DNA of 13,809 nucleotides from assembly GCA_027577415.1 (NCBI GenBank), contig JANBQS010000666.1:1-13809 (forward strand), read 5' to 3'. The first letter of the stretch is position 1; each line of letters opens with the position of its first letter. Positions 1 through 6,429 of this stretch are shown one piece after another. Origin of the DNA: Coemansia sp. RSA 922 (lineage: Eukaryota > Kickxellomycota > Kickxellomycetes > Kickxellales > Kickxellaceae). Made by a program: the position numbers and the translations under genes. Below the pieces are notes generated by a model that had not been told where the DNA came from, did not search any database, and worked only from the letters and a program-made list of their open reading frames with translations.

Positions 1-186
1 GTCTAGCCATGCGCTGCTGAACCCACCAATGTCTTTGTCAGAGCCCTTGATCCATCCGCGAAGGTCGTTTTTTGATGCTACTGACGCTACTACGTGCTCT
101 GTCTGTCGATTCAAAAAGTCCGCTTTATAAACCTTTACCGACGTCTCTTTTATGGCATTTGCTGACCGCTCCAAGTATTTGAACAT
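1..186 (-). CDS. CIA30-family protein (complex I intermediate-associated protein 30 / NDUFAF1-like), 3'-partial
   Basis: Reading leftwards from an ATG at 186-184, 62 codons stay open to the window edge, so only the N-terminus is present. An in-frame TAA lies just upstream (198-196) and the ATG has A at -3, which supports this start. The segment at residues 41-62 (DLRGWIKGSDKDIGGFSSAW) resembles the opening of the CIA30 domain, where a tryptophan is followed by a Ser-Asp-x-x-x-Gly-Gly-x-Ser motif. Family members such as human NDUFAF1 are mitochondrial assembly factors for respiratory complex I, although some CIA30-domain proteins have other roles. The first 25 residues are rich in K, S and A with some acidic residues, so a classical presequence is not obvious. 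It is divergent from the TB2/DP1 gene. Family assignment rests on one short motif and the rest of the domain is outside the window. Confidence 0.68.
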   Translation of the reverse strand, partial: MFKYLERSANAIKETSVKVYKADFLNRQTEHVVASVASKNDLRGWIKGSDKDIGGFSSAWLD

Positions 187-471
187 TGTGAAATTTTACA
201 AATAAAAAATAATATTAAGCGAGAAGAGGAATGCAAAGTTTGAATATAAGTTGCTATCTATATTTTTTTTGGACTAGTGGTGACTCGATCGACTCGCTTC
301 TCAATTAAAGCGAGCCGATTGCCAGAACGCACGTCCTTTCCCAAAAAAGAATATGCACGTGAATCGAACGGACAACACCACACCCACCCCTTCCTCCCTT
401 TCTACTCGTATCAATACTATTTAAATATTCCTTTGTTCAAAAAAAAAATCACCTGTACGCTCTTTTTTTTT
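187..471. promoter_or_regulatory. Divergent promoter between the CIA30-like and TB2/DP1 genes
   Basis: This 285-bp gap separates two outward-reading genes, so it should hold both promoters. It is AT-rich, with a T8 run at 263-270, an A10 run at 439-448 and a T9 run at 463-471 that abuts the TB2/DP1 start codon; such poly(dA:dT) tracts commonly keep promoters nucleosome-poor. A GC-richer core at 281-319 carries TGACTCG (281-287), CGACTCG (290-296) and the inverted repeat CTCGCTT (293-299) / AAGCGAG (308-314). The interval is open in the TB2/DP1 frame, but only from a GTG at 277, so it is treated as non-coding. Confidence 0.6.
293..314. repeat. Perfect 7-bp inverted repeat in the divergent promoter
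   Basis: CTCGCTT at 293-299 is matched by its exact reverse complement AAGCGAG at 308-314, across an 8-bp AT-rich spacer. It overlaps the CGACTCG motif at 290-296. Its size and place fit a dimeric transcription-factor site, but this is inference; a 7-bp dyad can also arise by chance. Confidence 0.45.
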
Positions 472-1392
472 ATGATGGATGATACGGCCAGTAACGCGTT
501 TCTGGTGGCAGTTAGTCAGCTACCACGCGAAAAGTACCCAGCAACACATGGCGTAAACATGGCCTTTAACAAAATAGACAGCTCAATCCGTAAACGACTA
601 CCACCACACCTACACCCGCTATTACTCAAACTACGAGTATTTACTCTACGCCAAACCCTACTCCTCGAAGAGCGTTTACACATGAATCCCACGTTCAAAC
701 TCGTGCTTCTCACAAGACTACCTCCAAGTCTAGCCTTTATCGCCGCAGCCGCCAGCACCATCTACGCACTACGATACCTGTACACACATGCTCTAGATCT
801 ATTAACGAATATTATCGGCGTAGCGTATCCCGCATACCAGTCCATTATGGCCATTGAGTATGGAGACATGGGGTGTACGTCGGATGCCCTGGGTATTGGT
901 GAGCCGAATCTGGATAAAAAGCAGTGGCTAATGTACTGGGCCATTTACGGCGTACTGACTACGGCCGATCACTGGGCGGGCCCAATTCTGAGACTGTTTC
1001 CAATGTATCGGGTCGCTAAAATTGGCATATTGATTTGGGCTCAGCATCGCAAGTACAATGGCGCGGCTTGGCTGTATGATACCTTTGTTCGCCCCTTGCT
1101 GCCGCCACCTTCGCCGCCACCTTCGCCGCCACAGCAATCACCGCCGCCAGCCACTGCGCTCAGACGCCACACCGACATGGCTTCTGATTATATGAAGGTG
1201 GCCCAGCATTATCGTCAGGCCTCGGTGGACAGTACAGGCGATGCGCAGGAGATGGGTGATCAGCAAACTCGGTCTATCCAACAGTCCTCATTCGCGTTTT
1301 CAGCCATGGCTGTACCATCCGTTTGGGATGCTACTACGAATATCGACCCAAACATCCTGCCGCCAACTCTGACAAACGACACTCGAGCGTAA
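472..1392 (+). CDS. TB2/DP1/HVA22-family membrane protein (REEP/Yop1-like)
   Basis: This encodes 306 residues. The core at about 108-208 fits the TB2/DP1/HVA22 family: NIIGVAYPAYQSIMAIE at 113-129, KKQWLMYW at 149-156, and AAWLYDTFVRPLL at 198-210. Members form membrane hairpins that bend tubular endoplasmic reticulum. Hydrophobic stretches at about 76-104 and 108-128 could form the first hairpin, and those at about 152-190 the second. Unlike the compact Yop1/REEP5 type, it has about 107 residues before the core, a roughly 12-residue insertion at 131-147, a polyproline run (211-226) and a polar 80-residue tail. Two adjacent ATGs start the frame: the first (472) has T at -3, while the second (475) has A at -3 and G at +4, so translation may begin at either. 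The frame is open further upstream only to a GTG at 277. It converges on ESF1 with an 86-bp gap. The family call is firm; the exact paralogue is not. Confidence 0.85.
   Translation: MMDDTASNAFLVAVSQLPREKYPATHGVNMAFNKIDSSIRKRLPPHLHPLLLKLRVFTLRQTLLLEERLHMNPTFKLVLLTRLPPSLAFIAAAASTIYALRYLYTHALDLLTNIIGVAYPAYQSIMAIEYGDMGCTSDALGIGEPNLDKKQWLMYWAIYGVLTTADHWAGPILRLFPMYRVAKIGILIWAQHRKYNGAAWLYDTFVRPLLPPPSPPPSPPQQSPPPATALRRHTDMASDYMKVAQHYRQASVDSTGDAQEMGDQQTRSIQQSSFAFSAMAVPSVWDATTNIDPNILPPTLTNDTRA
1101..1132 (+). repeat. 12-bp tandem repeat encoding the polyproline segment
   Basis: The unit GCCGCCACCTTC occurs at 1101-1112 and 1113-1124 and partially at 1125-1132. It encodes a proline/serine run just after the last predicted membrane segment of the TB2/DP1 protein. 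Short in-frame units like this tend to vary in copy number between strains. Confidence 0.6.
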
Positions 1393-1478
1393 CATCTTAT
1401 CCCTTTTTCCCGTTGTGCTATACTAATCTCTATATTCGCTTATCTTATGTATTTTCTTTTTCCAAATAAACACACTGA
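1393..1478. terminator. Convergent 3' ends of TB2/DP1 and ESF1
   Basis: Only 86 bp separate the two stop codons. A canonical AATAAA on the plus strand lies at 1465-1470, 73 bp after the TB2/DP1 stop and just before the ESF1 stop, so the TB2/DP1 transcript probably ends within or very near the ESF1 coding end. No AATAAA is visible on the minus strand in the gap, so the ESF1 message may run into the TB2/DP1 coding region. Transcript ends are inferred. Confidence 0.5.
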
Positions 1479-3362
1479 CTAGTCCTCGTAAGTCTTGCGG
1501 CGCTTGCGACTCTCACTCAGCAAATCCTTCATAGCCTTGGTCTTCTTAAAGTTGGGGTTATTCGGGTCAATAGCAAAGTTATGCGATTCGAACAGGGCGC
1601 CAAAACGAGGATCGCTGGTATTAAGTTTAAAGTCATCCTCAACAACCTTTTCCACCCGTTTACCCTTACGACCCTTCTTGACCTTTTCAGCCTTGACGAT
1701 CTCCGACATATCAAAGTGCTTGGGTCCAGAGCCACCGTCGACCAAAAGTTCAAGCTCGGCACGCTGCTTGGCCTCAGACTCAAGCCGCTCCTTCCTCTCA
1801 GTCTTGCTCTCCCGAACGTCCTTTTTAATACCCTTCTTGGCACCCACAGGCTTGAGCTCGTCGTCGCTGTAAGTAAAGAATTTATCGCCGGCGGTCCGAG
1901 ACTCAATTTCATTATCAGATATCAAGTCATCGTCGTTCTTTGATTTGGATGGTCCCTTTTTGGATTCCTTCCATTTCTCGCGACGCTCTTTCTTCAGTCG
2001 ACGGAATCGCTCAATAGTGTTTTCGTTGGCGCGTTGGGCCTCCTCCTCAGCCCGCTTCTTGTTCTCCAGGCGTGTGGCCGCTGCATCGCCAAGTCCAGGC
2101 GTAAAGGTAATCTCCATCTCGCCCGCTTCACTCTCCTCCTCCTCACTATCGCTATCGTTACCACCCGAAAGTAGCAATGCACGTTTCTTGGCCAAGTCTT
2201 CTTCGTCAGAAGAGGACTCGCCAGATGAGCTCGCTAGGAGGTTGCCGAAATCCATGGTATCTATCTCGTCCTGAGTGAAAGCACGGCGAGTCATCTTCAT
2301 ACGAGTGGGCTCGTCGGCGTCCCAGGTAAGCTTGACTTTGGAATGCTGTAGGGCTTGGCTCGAGAAATCCAGGGGCTCGTATTTTTCGGGAACATGCATC
2401 GCCTCATCCTTGGGCTTATCGTCAAATTGCATGTCGTCGGGGATAAACCGCAGGTCAAAGAAGTTGGCACTAGCCTCGTACTCAGTACCATCGCAGTGAC
2501 CGTAAATGACCTGGGCCGTGGCTATAGAGTCGCACTCGATGACGCCAAAATAGTAGCGCATTTTCTCCATCTCGTATTTGCGCAACGCTACTTGGTCAAA
2601 CTCTTCGTTGTCGTCAAGCTGCTCCTTTACCAAATCCTCATCTTCGCCTTCGTCGTCTTCACTGTCGCTGTGCTGCTTGCTGGGCTTGGCAAAAATATCG
2701 CGAGGCGGTCCCTCCATGGCCTCCTTTGACATGCGCTCTTTGCCAAACTCGGATGGGTATATCCTGACTGCCACAACAGAGCCGCCATCAGGCTTGAATG
2801 CTGAAAACACAGTGAGCAAGTCAACTGCGCGTACGTGCTCCCAGTCCATATTGACACATGCAAAGCGCTTGGTCTCGTCGCCACGCGGCACTTCCTCCAC
2901 CTCCTCCTCCTCGGCATCGCTCAGTCCACCAGCAGCCGTGCCCCATTCGACATCGGAGATCTCAGAGTCAAACTCAGAGTCTGACGAGTCTTCCAACGCA
3001 ACTCCCCGTCCACGAGCCCGATCCACCACATCTTCGCCATCCGATTCGCTCTCCTCTTCGTCTTCATCACCGCTTTGTGATCCAGAGTCGGAGCCAGACT
3101 CGGATCCGCTAAACTCGTAGGCGTTGCGCAAATAGTCCTCAGCACGATTGTCTTCTTGCACTTGTCCGTATCTGTCAACTTTGGTCGTTTCCGTGAAATC
3201 CTTGTCCTTGATCATATGTGAGAACCGCTTGTCGACTTTGACCTTGGTGTCGGCCTTTTTCGGCCGAATGAAACGGGGATCATTCTGGACATGAGCAAAC
3301 CGCGAGTCGTCTGTGACCTTTTTAACCGGCGCGCCCTTGCGGCCCTCCTTTGGTGGAGCCAT
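1479..3362 (-). CDS. ESF1: ESF1, nucleolar pre-rRNA processing protein
   Basis: The product is 627 residues, close to the length of yeast Esf1. Esf1 is an essential nucleolar factor of the small-subunit processome, needed for early cleavages that make 18S rRNA. An N-terminal motif (DDSRFAHVQNDPRF, 18-31) is followed by KVDKRFSHM (42-50); both resemble the ESF1 N-terminus. Acidic serine runs (85-160, 230-255, 378-415) flank the ESF1-type RRM, with RFACVNMDWEHVRAVDLL at 166-183 and KMRYYFGVIECDS at 267-279. A charged, Lys/Arg-rich region follows at 435-575. The C-terminus is a NUC153 domain (582-612: SDPRFGALFESHNFAIDPNN then KTKAMKDLL). The frame is open to an ATG at 3485, but that would add 41 hydrophobic residues from AT-rich DNA absent from the family, so MAPPKEG at 3362 is chosen. 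It is divergent from the heptad gene. Confidence 0.93.
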   Translation of the reverse strand: MAPPKEGRKGAPVKKVTDDSRFAHVQNDPRFIRPKKADTKVKVDKRFSHMIKDKDFTETTKVDRYGQVQEDNRAEDYLRNAYEFSGSESGSDSGSQSGDEDEEESESDGEDVVDRARGRGVALEDSSDSEFDSEISDVEWGTAAGGLSDAEEEEVEEVPRGDETKRFACVNMDWEHVRAVDLLTVFSAFKPDGGSVVAVRIYPSEFGKERMSKEAMEGPPRDIFAKPSKQHSDSEDDEGEDEDLVKEQLDDNEEFDQVALRKYEMEKMRYYFGVIECDSIATAQVIYGHCDGTEYEASANFFDLRFIPDDMQFDDKPKDEAMHVPEKYEPLDFSSQALQHSKVKLTWDADEPTRMKMTRRAFTQDEIDTMDFGNLLASSSGESSSDEEDLAKKRALLLSGGNDSDSEEEESEAGEMEITFTPGLGDAAATRLENKKRAEEEAQRANENTIERFRRLKKERREKWKESKKGPSKSKNDDDLISDNEIESRTAGDKFFTYSDDELKPVGAKKGIKKDVRESKTERKERLESEAKQRAELELLVDGGSGPKHFDMSEIVKAEKVKKGRKGKRVEKVVEDDFKLNTSDPRFGALFESHNFAIDPNNPNFKKTKAMKDLLSESRKRRKTYED

Positions 3363-3622
3363 GCTTATAAAGAAATAATAAAATATAAAAGTAAATTTGG
3401 TTAGAAGCGAGGCAAAGTAAGAAACTTGTCCACGAGAAAAAAAAAAAATTGTAGCTATGGACCACACAATTTTGATCTTGATCAAATTAAAAACGTGATC
3501 TCAGTTCCGTGAACTCGTTCAGCCCAAAAAAAAAGCTCTCAATCCATTTTTTCGATCTTTTTCTTTTTGTTTATGCTACATCCACAGCCCAATTTCGAAT
3601 AATCCGCTAGCTATCGGTTGCA
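3363..3622. promoter_or_regulatory. Divergent promoter between ESF1 and the heptad-repeat gene
   Basis: These 260 bp separate outward-reading genes. Poly(dA:dT) tracts lie at 3437-3448 (A12) and 3526-3534 (A9). A near-symmetrical element TTTGATC-TT-GATCAAA occupies 3471-3486, and AGTTC-CGT-GAACT lies at 3503-3515. AT-rich DNA immediately upstream of the ESF1 ATG (3364-3392) contains TATA-like sequence. Which elements serve which gene cannot be told from sequence. Confidence 0.55.
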
Positions 3623-4381
3623 ATGTCACAATCACAGCCCGTCCAAAGCCCCGCCGCTCCAGCTCAGCTCTCGGCCACCCTCGGACCTATGCCTCCACCA
3701 CGACCGGTGATCAACAGAACGGAGGCCCAGCAAGCGCGAGTAACGCATCTAATAGACCTGATGCAGCAGCTAGTCAAACAAATGGACGTATTCTGGGAAG
3801 TTCAAATTCAGACACCACATATCCCACAGTCCGCCACGCAAGTCAGAGAGATACTCGCCGTCTTGCTACCCGAAATAACGACCCTGGGACCCGAACTCCG
3901 TGAGCACGAACAAGCCCAAGTGATGGGCATGCTGCATCACGTAACTCAGCGAGTGGACGCAGTATCGACGGCTCATCTTCAGGCTACGCAGGTTTTAAAA
4001 GATGAGCAGGCGACGCTTGTTGAGGAAATTGAAAAGCTAACAGACCAGGAGGAGAAGCTGACCGCCCAGGAAGAGAAGTTGACCACCCAGGAGGGAAAGC
4101 TGACCGCTCAAGAGCTAATGCTGACTGCCCAGGAGCAAATGCTGACCGCCCAGGAGCAAATGCTGGCCGCCCAGAAGCTAGAGTTGGCCGCCCAGAAAGC
4201 AAAGTTGACAGCCCGGGAGGAAAGGGTCAAACGTCTCGAAAAGGAACAAAGGGCCAAAAAGATGCCGGACTTGGTGACCGCCGCGCTCAAGGCCCAGTTG
4301 ACTATGAAGAGTACGCTCACGGAATGCCTCGCTGAACTCGACAGCGAGCTTCGTAAGGAAATGCGAAAAAAGTATCTGTAA
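3623..4381 (+). CDS. Hypothetical coiled-coil protein with nine tandem heptads
   Basis: I do not recognise this 252-residue protein. The N-terminus (1-30) is rich in Q, P, S and A and probably disordered. Residues 31-135 look helical (RVTHLIDLMQQLVKQMDVFW and on to LREHEQAQVMGMLHHVTQRV). Residues 138-200 are nine consecutive seven-residue units of the type KLTAQEE, with K, M or E at position 1 and L at position 2, which should form one long amphipathic helix. A basic stretch (RVKRLEKEQRAKK, 201-213) and a short helical tail ending EMRKKYL follow. No signal peptide or membrane segment is seen. The ATG has G at -3. It is divergent from ESF1 and in tandem with ERH, 371 bp from the ERH ATG. It could be a fast-evolving scaffold or a subunit of a larger complex, but nothing visible picks one; similarity searches with the repeat would be misleading. 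Confidence 0.75.
   Translation: MSQSQPVQSPAAPAQLSATLGPMPPPRPVINRTEAQQARVTHLIDLMQQLVKQMDVFWEVQIQTPHIPQSATQVREILAVLLPEITTLGPELREHEQAQVMGMLHHVTQRVDAVSTAHLQATQVLKDEQATLVEEIEKLTDQEEKLTAQEEKLTTQEGKLTAQELMLTAQEQMLTAQEQMLAAQKLELAAQKAKLTAREERVKRLEKEQRAKKMPDLVTAALKAQLTMKSTLTECLAELDSELRKEMRKKYL
4034..4222 (+). repeat. 21-bp minisatellite, nine in-frame copies
   Basis: Nine contiguous 21-bp units encode the heptads at residues 138-200. The central units at about 4118-4159 are almost identical, while the outer ones have diverged, mostly at third positions but also at residues 1, 4 and 7 of the heptad. This pattern suggests growth by unequal exchange, with the middle copies being the most recent. Copy number may differ between strains. 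Confidence 0.85.
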
Positions 4382-4752
4382 TCGATGTCGCATAAAGTCC
4401 CCAGACGTACGCATAGTGACCACAACAGCATCTTACTCGCATACGGTCAGCGATACCTAGCATTGAACTACTCATGATCAATCTGTAATTTTATAAAAAA
4501 TTTCCCGCAACATATGAACGAGATTCATATTGAACTCGACTCATACACCCCCCGCAATGTCTGGCATTTTGATTCTTTCGGCTCTCGCAAAGGGAGGCAT
4601 CATGGCTAGCACGTGGGAACCAGACCAGTGGATATTTTGATAATCATCTTCATTTACACAGGCAGCGTATCAACGAAAAACATGAGTATCTCTGATTGTC
4701 TTACAGTTTGTTAATTTCTTTACTTGTAGTAAACGCAGGAGAACAAAGTAAA
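4382..4752. promoter_or_regulatory. Intergenic region upstream of ERH, with no recognised gene
   Basis: These 371 bp follow the heptad gene stop and precede the proposed ERH start, so they should contain one 3' end and one promoter plus 5' leader. A CACGTG E-box lies at 4610-4615. A 27-codon ORF opens at ATG 4557 and stops at 4640; it resembles nothing I know and could be a leader ORF or chance. Several TTACAG/CACAG-like acceptor strings (about 4655-4695) would also allow a 5'-leader intron. No tRNA, snRNA or box C/D pattern holds up. Confidence 0.4.
4610..4615. promoter_or_regulatory. CACGTG E-box
   Basis: A perfect palindromic CACGTG, the core site of many fungal bHLH factors (Cbf1/Pho4 class), lies about 140 bp before the proposed ERH start. 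Six-bp motifs are common by chance, so function is only possible. Confidence 0.3.
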
Positions 4753-5176
4753 ATGGTAGGATATGTGATATCCCAATCTTAAATGGTGGCTTATTTACGC
4801 TAGCTCACTCATTTTTTTTATAAAGCGTTGTTCGCGCATGTAGTTGCACACCATCTTACTTTTGCAGAGATCTAGCCAAAAGAATTCACGCATATATGAG
4901 GACTTTGATTCTCCCGAAGAAGCGCTCGAGCGGCTCATATGGATGTATGAGGATCGCTTAAAGGCGCTCTGTCCAACGATACTCAACGTAAACTACAGTC
5001 TGGATGATCTCAAACGGTTCATCGACCAGCACAACGAATGCTGCGTATTAGTATTGGACTTGCGCTTAAATGCCTACATATCTCACGATGCGGCTTGGAT
5101 AAAGTCTAGCATACACGCACACCTACAATGCCTGTTGCTAAAGTCAAAAGGCCCAAACATTGCCATTTCGCAGTAA
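4753..5176 (+). CDS. ERH: ERH, enhancer of rudimentary homologue (spliced)
   Basis: Exon 2 (4844-5176) encodes a near-complete ERH protein. It opens with HTILLLQ, matching the HTILLVQ opening of animal ERH. Then come RIYEDFDSPEEALERLIWMYEDRL (residues 17-40), NYSLDDLKRFID (51-62) and YISHDAAWIK (79-88), aligned with the family's TYADY, TYDISQLFDFID and YQPYNKDWIK segments. ERH is a small homodimeric RNA-associated adaptor; in fission yeast Erh1 works with Mmi1 in removing meiotic transcripts. The exon lacks its own usable start, because ATG-TAG directly precedes the conserved frame. The best model is an ATG at 4753-4755 immediately followed by a GT donor, with the acceptor at 4842-4843, giving 111 residues (animal ERH is 104). 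A second ATG-GT at 4783-4787 would work equally in frame. The product is clear; exon 1 is inferred. ERH converges on DPM1 with a 56-bp gap. Confidence 0.85.
4756..4843 (+). other. Proposed ERH intron directly after the start codon
   Basis: The proposed intron is 88 nt: donor GTAGGA at 4756, a CTCAC branch-like site at 4804-4808, a T8 tract at 4812-4819 and acceptor TAG at 4841-4843. An in-frame TAG at 4841-4843 just before the conserved HTILLLQ segment means the sequence before 4844 cannot be coding in that frame, so splicing there is needed. If the alternative donor GTGGCT at 4786 is used, the intron is 58 nt and the protein is the same. Confidence 0.6.
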
Positions 5177-5232
5177 TGTTATATTCAAAAATATATCAGA
5201 AAGTGCCACAAATGACACTGAGATATTGTAAC
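5177..5232. terminator. Convergent 3' ends of ERH and DPM1
   Basis: The gap is 56 bp, AT-rich, with no AATAAA on either strand. Both transcripts probably use degenerate signals, and their 3' ends are likely to overlap. Confidence 0.4.
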
Positions 5233-6066
<834 letters not shown>

Positions 6067-6200
6067 TCAAATTAGAACTGAAAATGAAAATAGAACAAAA
6101 AAAGGAGGCAAAAAAGCAGCTTGGAACCACCACCACCGCCCAAAGTTCAAGAATGTTGTGGAGCTGGGTTTCAGCGCGACTCGAATGCGACGATCAAATG

Positions 6201-6237
6201 CATAACCCGACTCGATCGGCTCGCATAACCCGACTCG
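6201..6237. repeat. 14-bp direct repeat at 23-bp spacing
   Basis: CATAACCCGACTCG occurs identically at 6201-6214 and 6224-6237. The intervening ATCGGCTCG makes GACTCGATCGGCTCGC at 6209-6224, which differs by one base from GACTCGATCGACTCGC at 282-297 in the CIA30/TB2 promoter. The repeat is probably a cluster of transcription-factor sites. Confidence 0.65.
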
Positions 6238-6249
6238 TGTAGAAGCAAG

Positions 6250-6256
6250 TGACGTC
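6250..6256. promoter_or_regulatory. TGACGTC, ATF/CREB-like site
   Basis: TGACGTC followed by G is one base short of the full palindrome TGACGTCA bound by bZIP factors of the ATF/CREB class. It sits just after the CGACTCG cluster. Occupancy is speculative. Confidence 0.3.
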
Positions 6257-6429
6257 GCCTGGCATATTTGATGCCAGAGACAACTCCGCTTTCCTTCTTT
6301 CACTGCATGACTCTCTTTCTCTTCCTCTTTATCGGTATGAACTTTCGTACTTTTGCTTCTGCACTAACCAAGATTTTACCACTTTATCAACATTGTTTTA
6401 TTCGCAATACTAGCCAGTTTACAGGGAAA

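Noticed and set aside
277..471. Upstream extension of the TB2/DP1 frame from a GTG
   Set aside because: No ATG starts it, it encodes low-complexity residues from homopolymer tracts, and a good ATG pair occurs at 472-477.
2578..3120. A 180-codon plus-strand open frame rich in serine
   Set aside because: It is the antisense reading of the acidic Asp/Glu/Ser tracts of ESF1, which produce serine runs on the other strand.
3363..3485. ESF1 extension to the ATG at 3485
   Set aside because: It would add 41 hydrophobic, Phe/Ile-rich residues from AT-rich promoter DNA; the conserved protein starts at 3362 and has the family length from there.
3503..3520. Heat-shock element candidate (TTC and GAA blocks near ESF1)
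   Set aside because: TTC and GAA are separated by 3 and then 4 bases, not the 2 needed for nGAAnnTTCn units.
4034..4222. CRISPR-like or mobile repeat array
   Set aside because: The repeats are contiguous 21-bp units without spacers, in frame and coding for heptads.
4467..4700. Box C/D snoRNA candidate in the gap before ERH
   Set aside because: An imperfect C-box (ATGATCA) and a CTGA exist, but they are about 220 nt apart and no terminal stem is visible.
4838..5176. ERH as a pseudogene because ATG-TAG precedes the conserved frame
   Set aside because: The remaining frame is intact and conserved to its end, and a plausible intron with branch-like and pyrimidine elements removes the stop.
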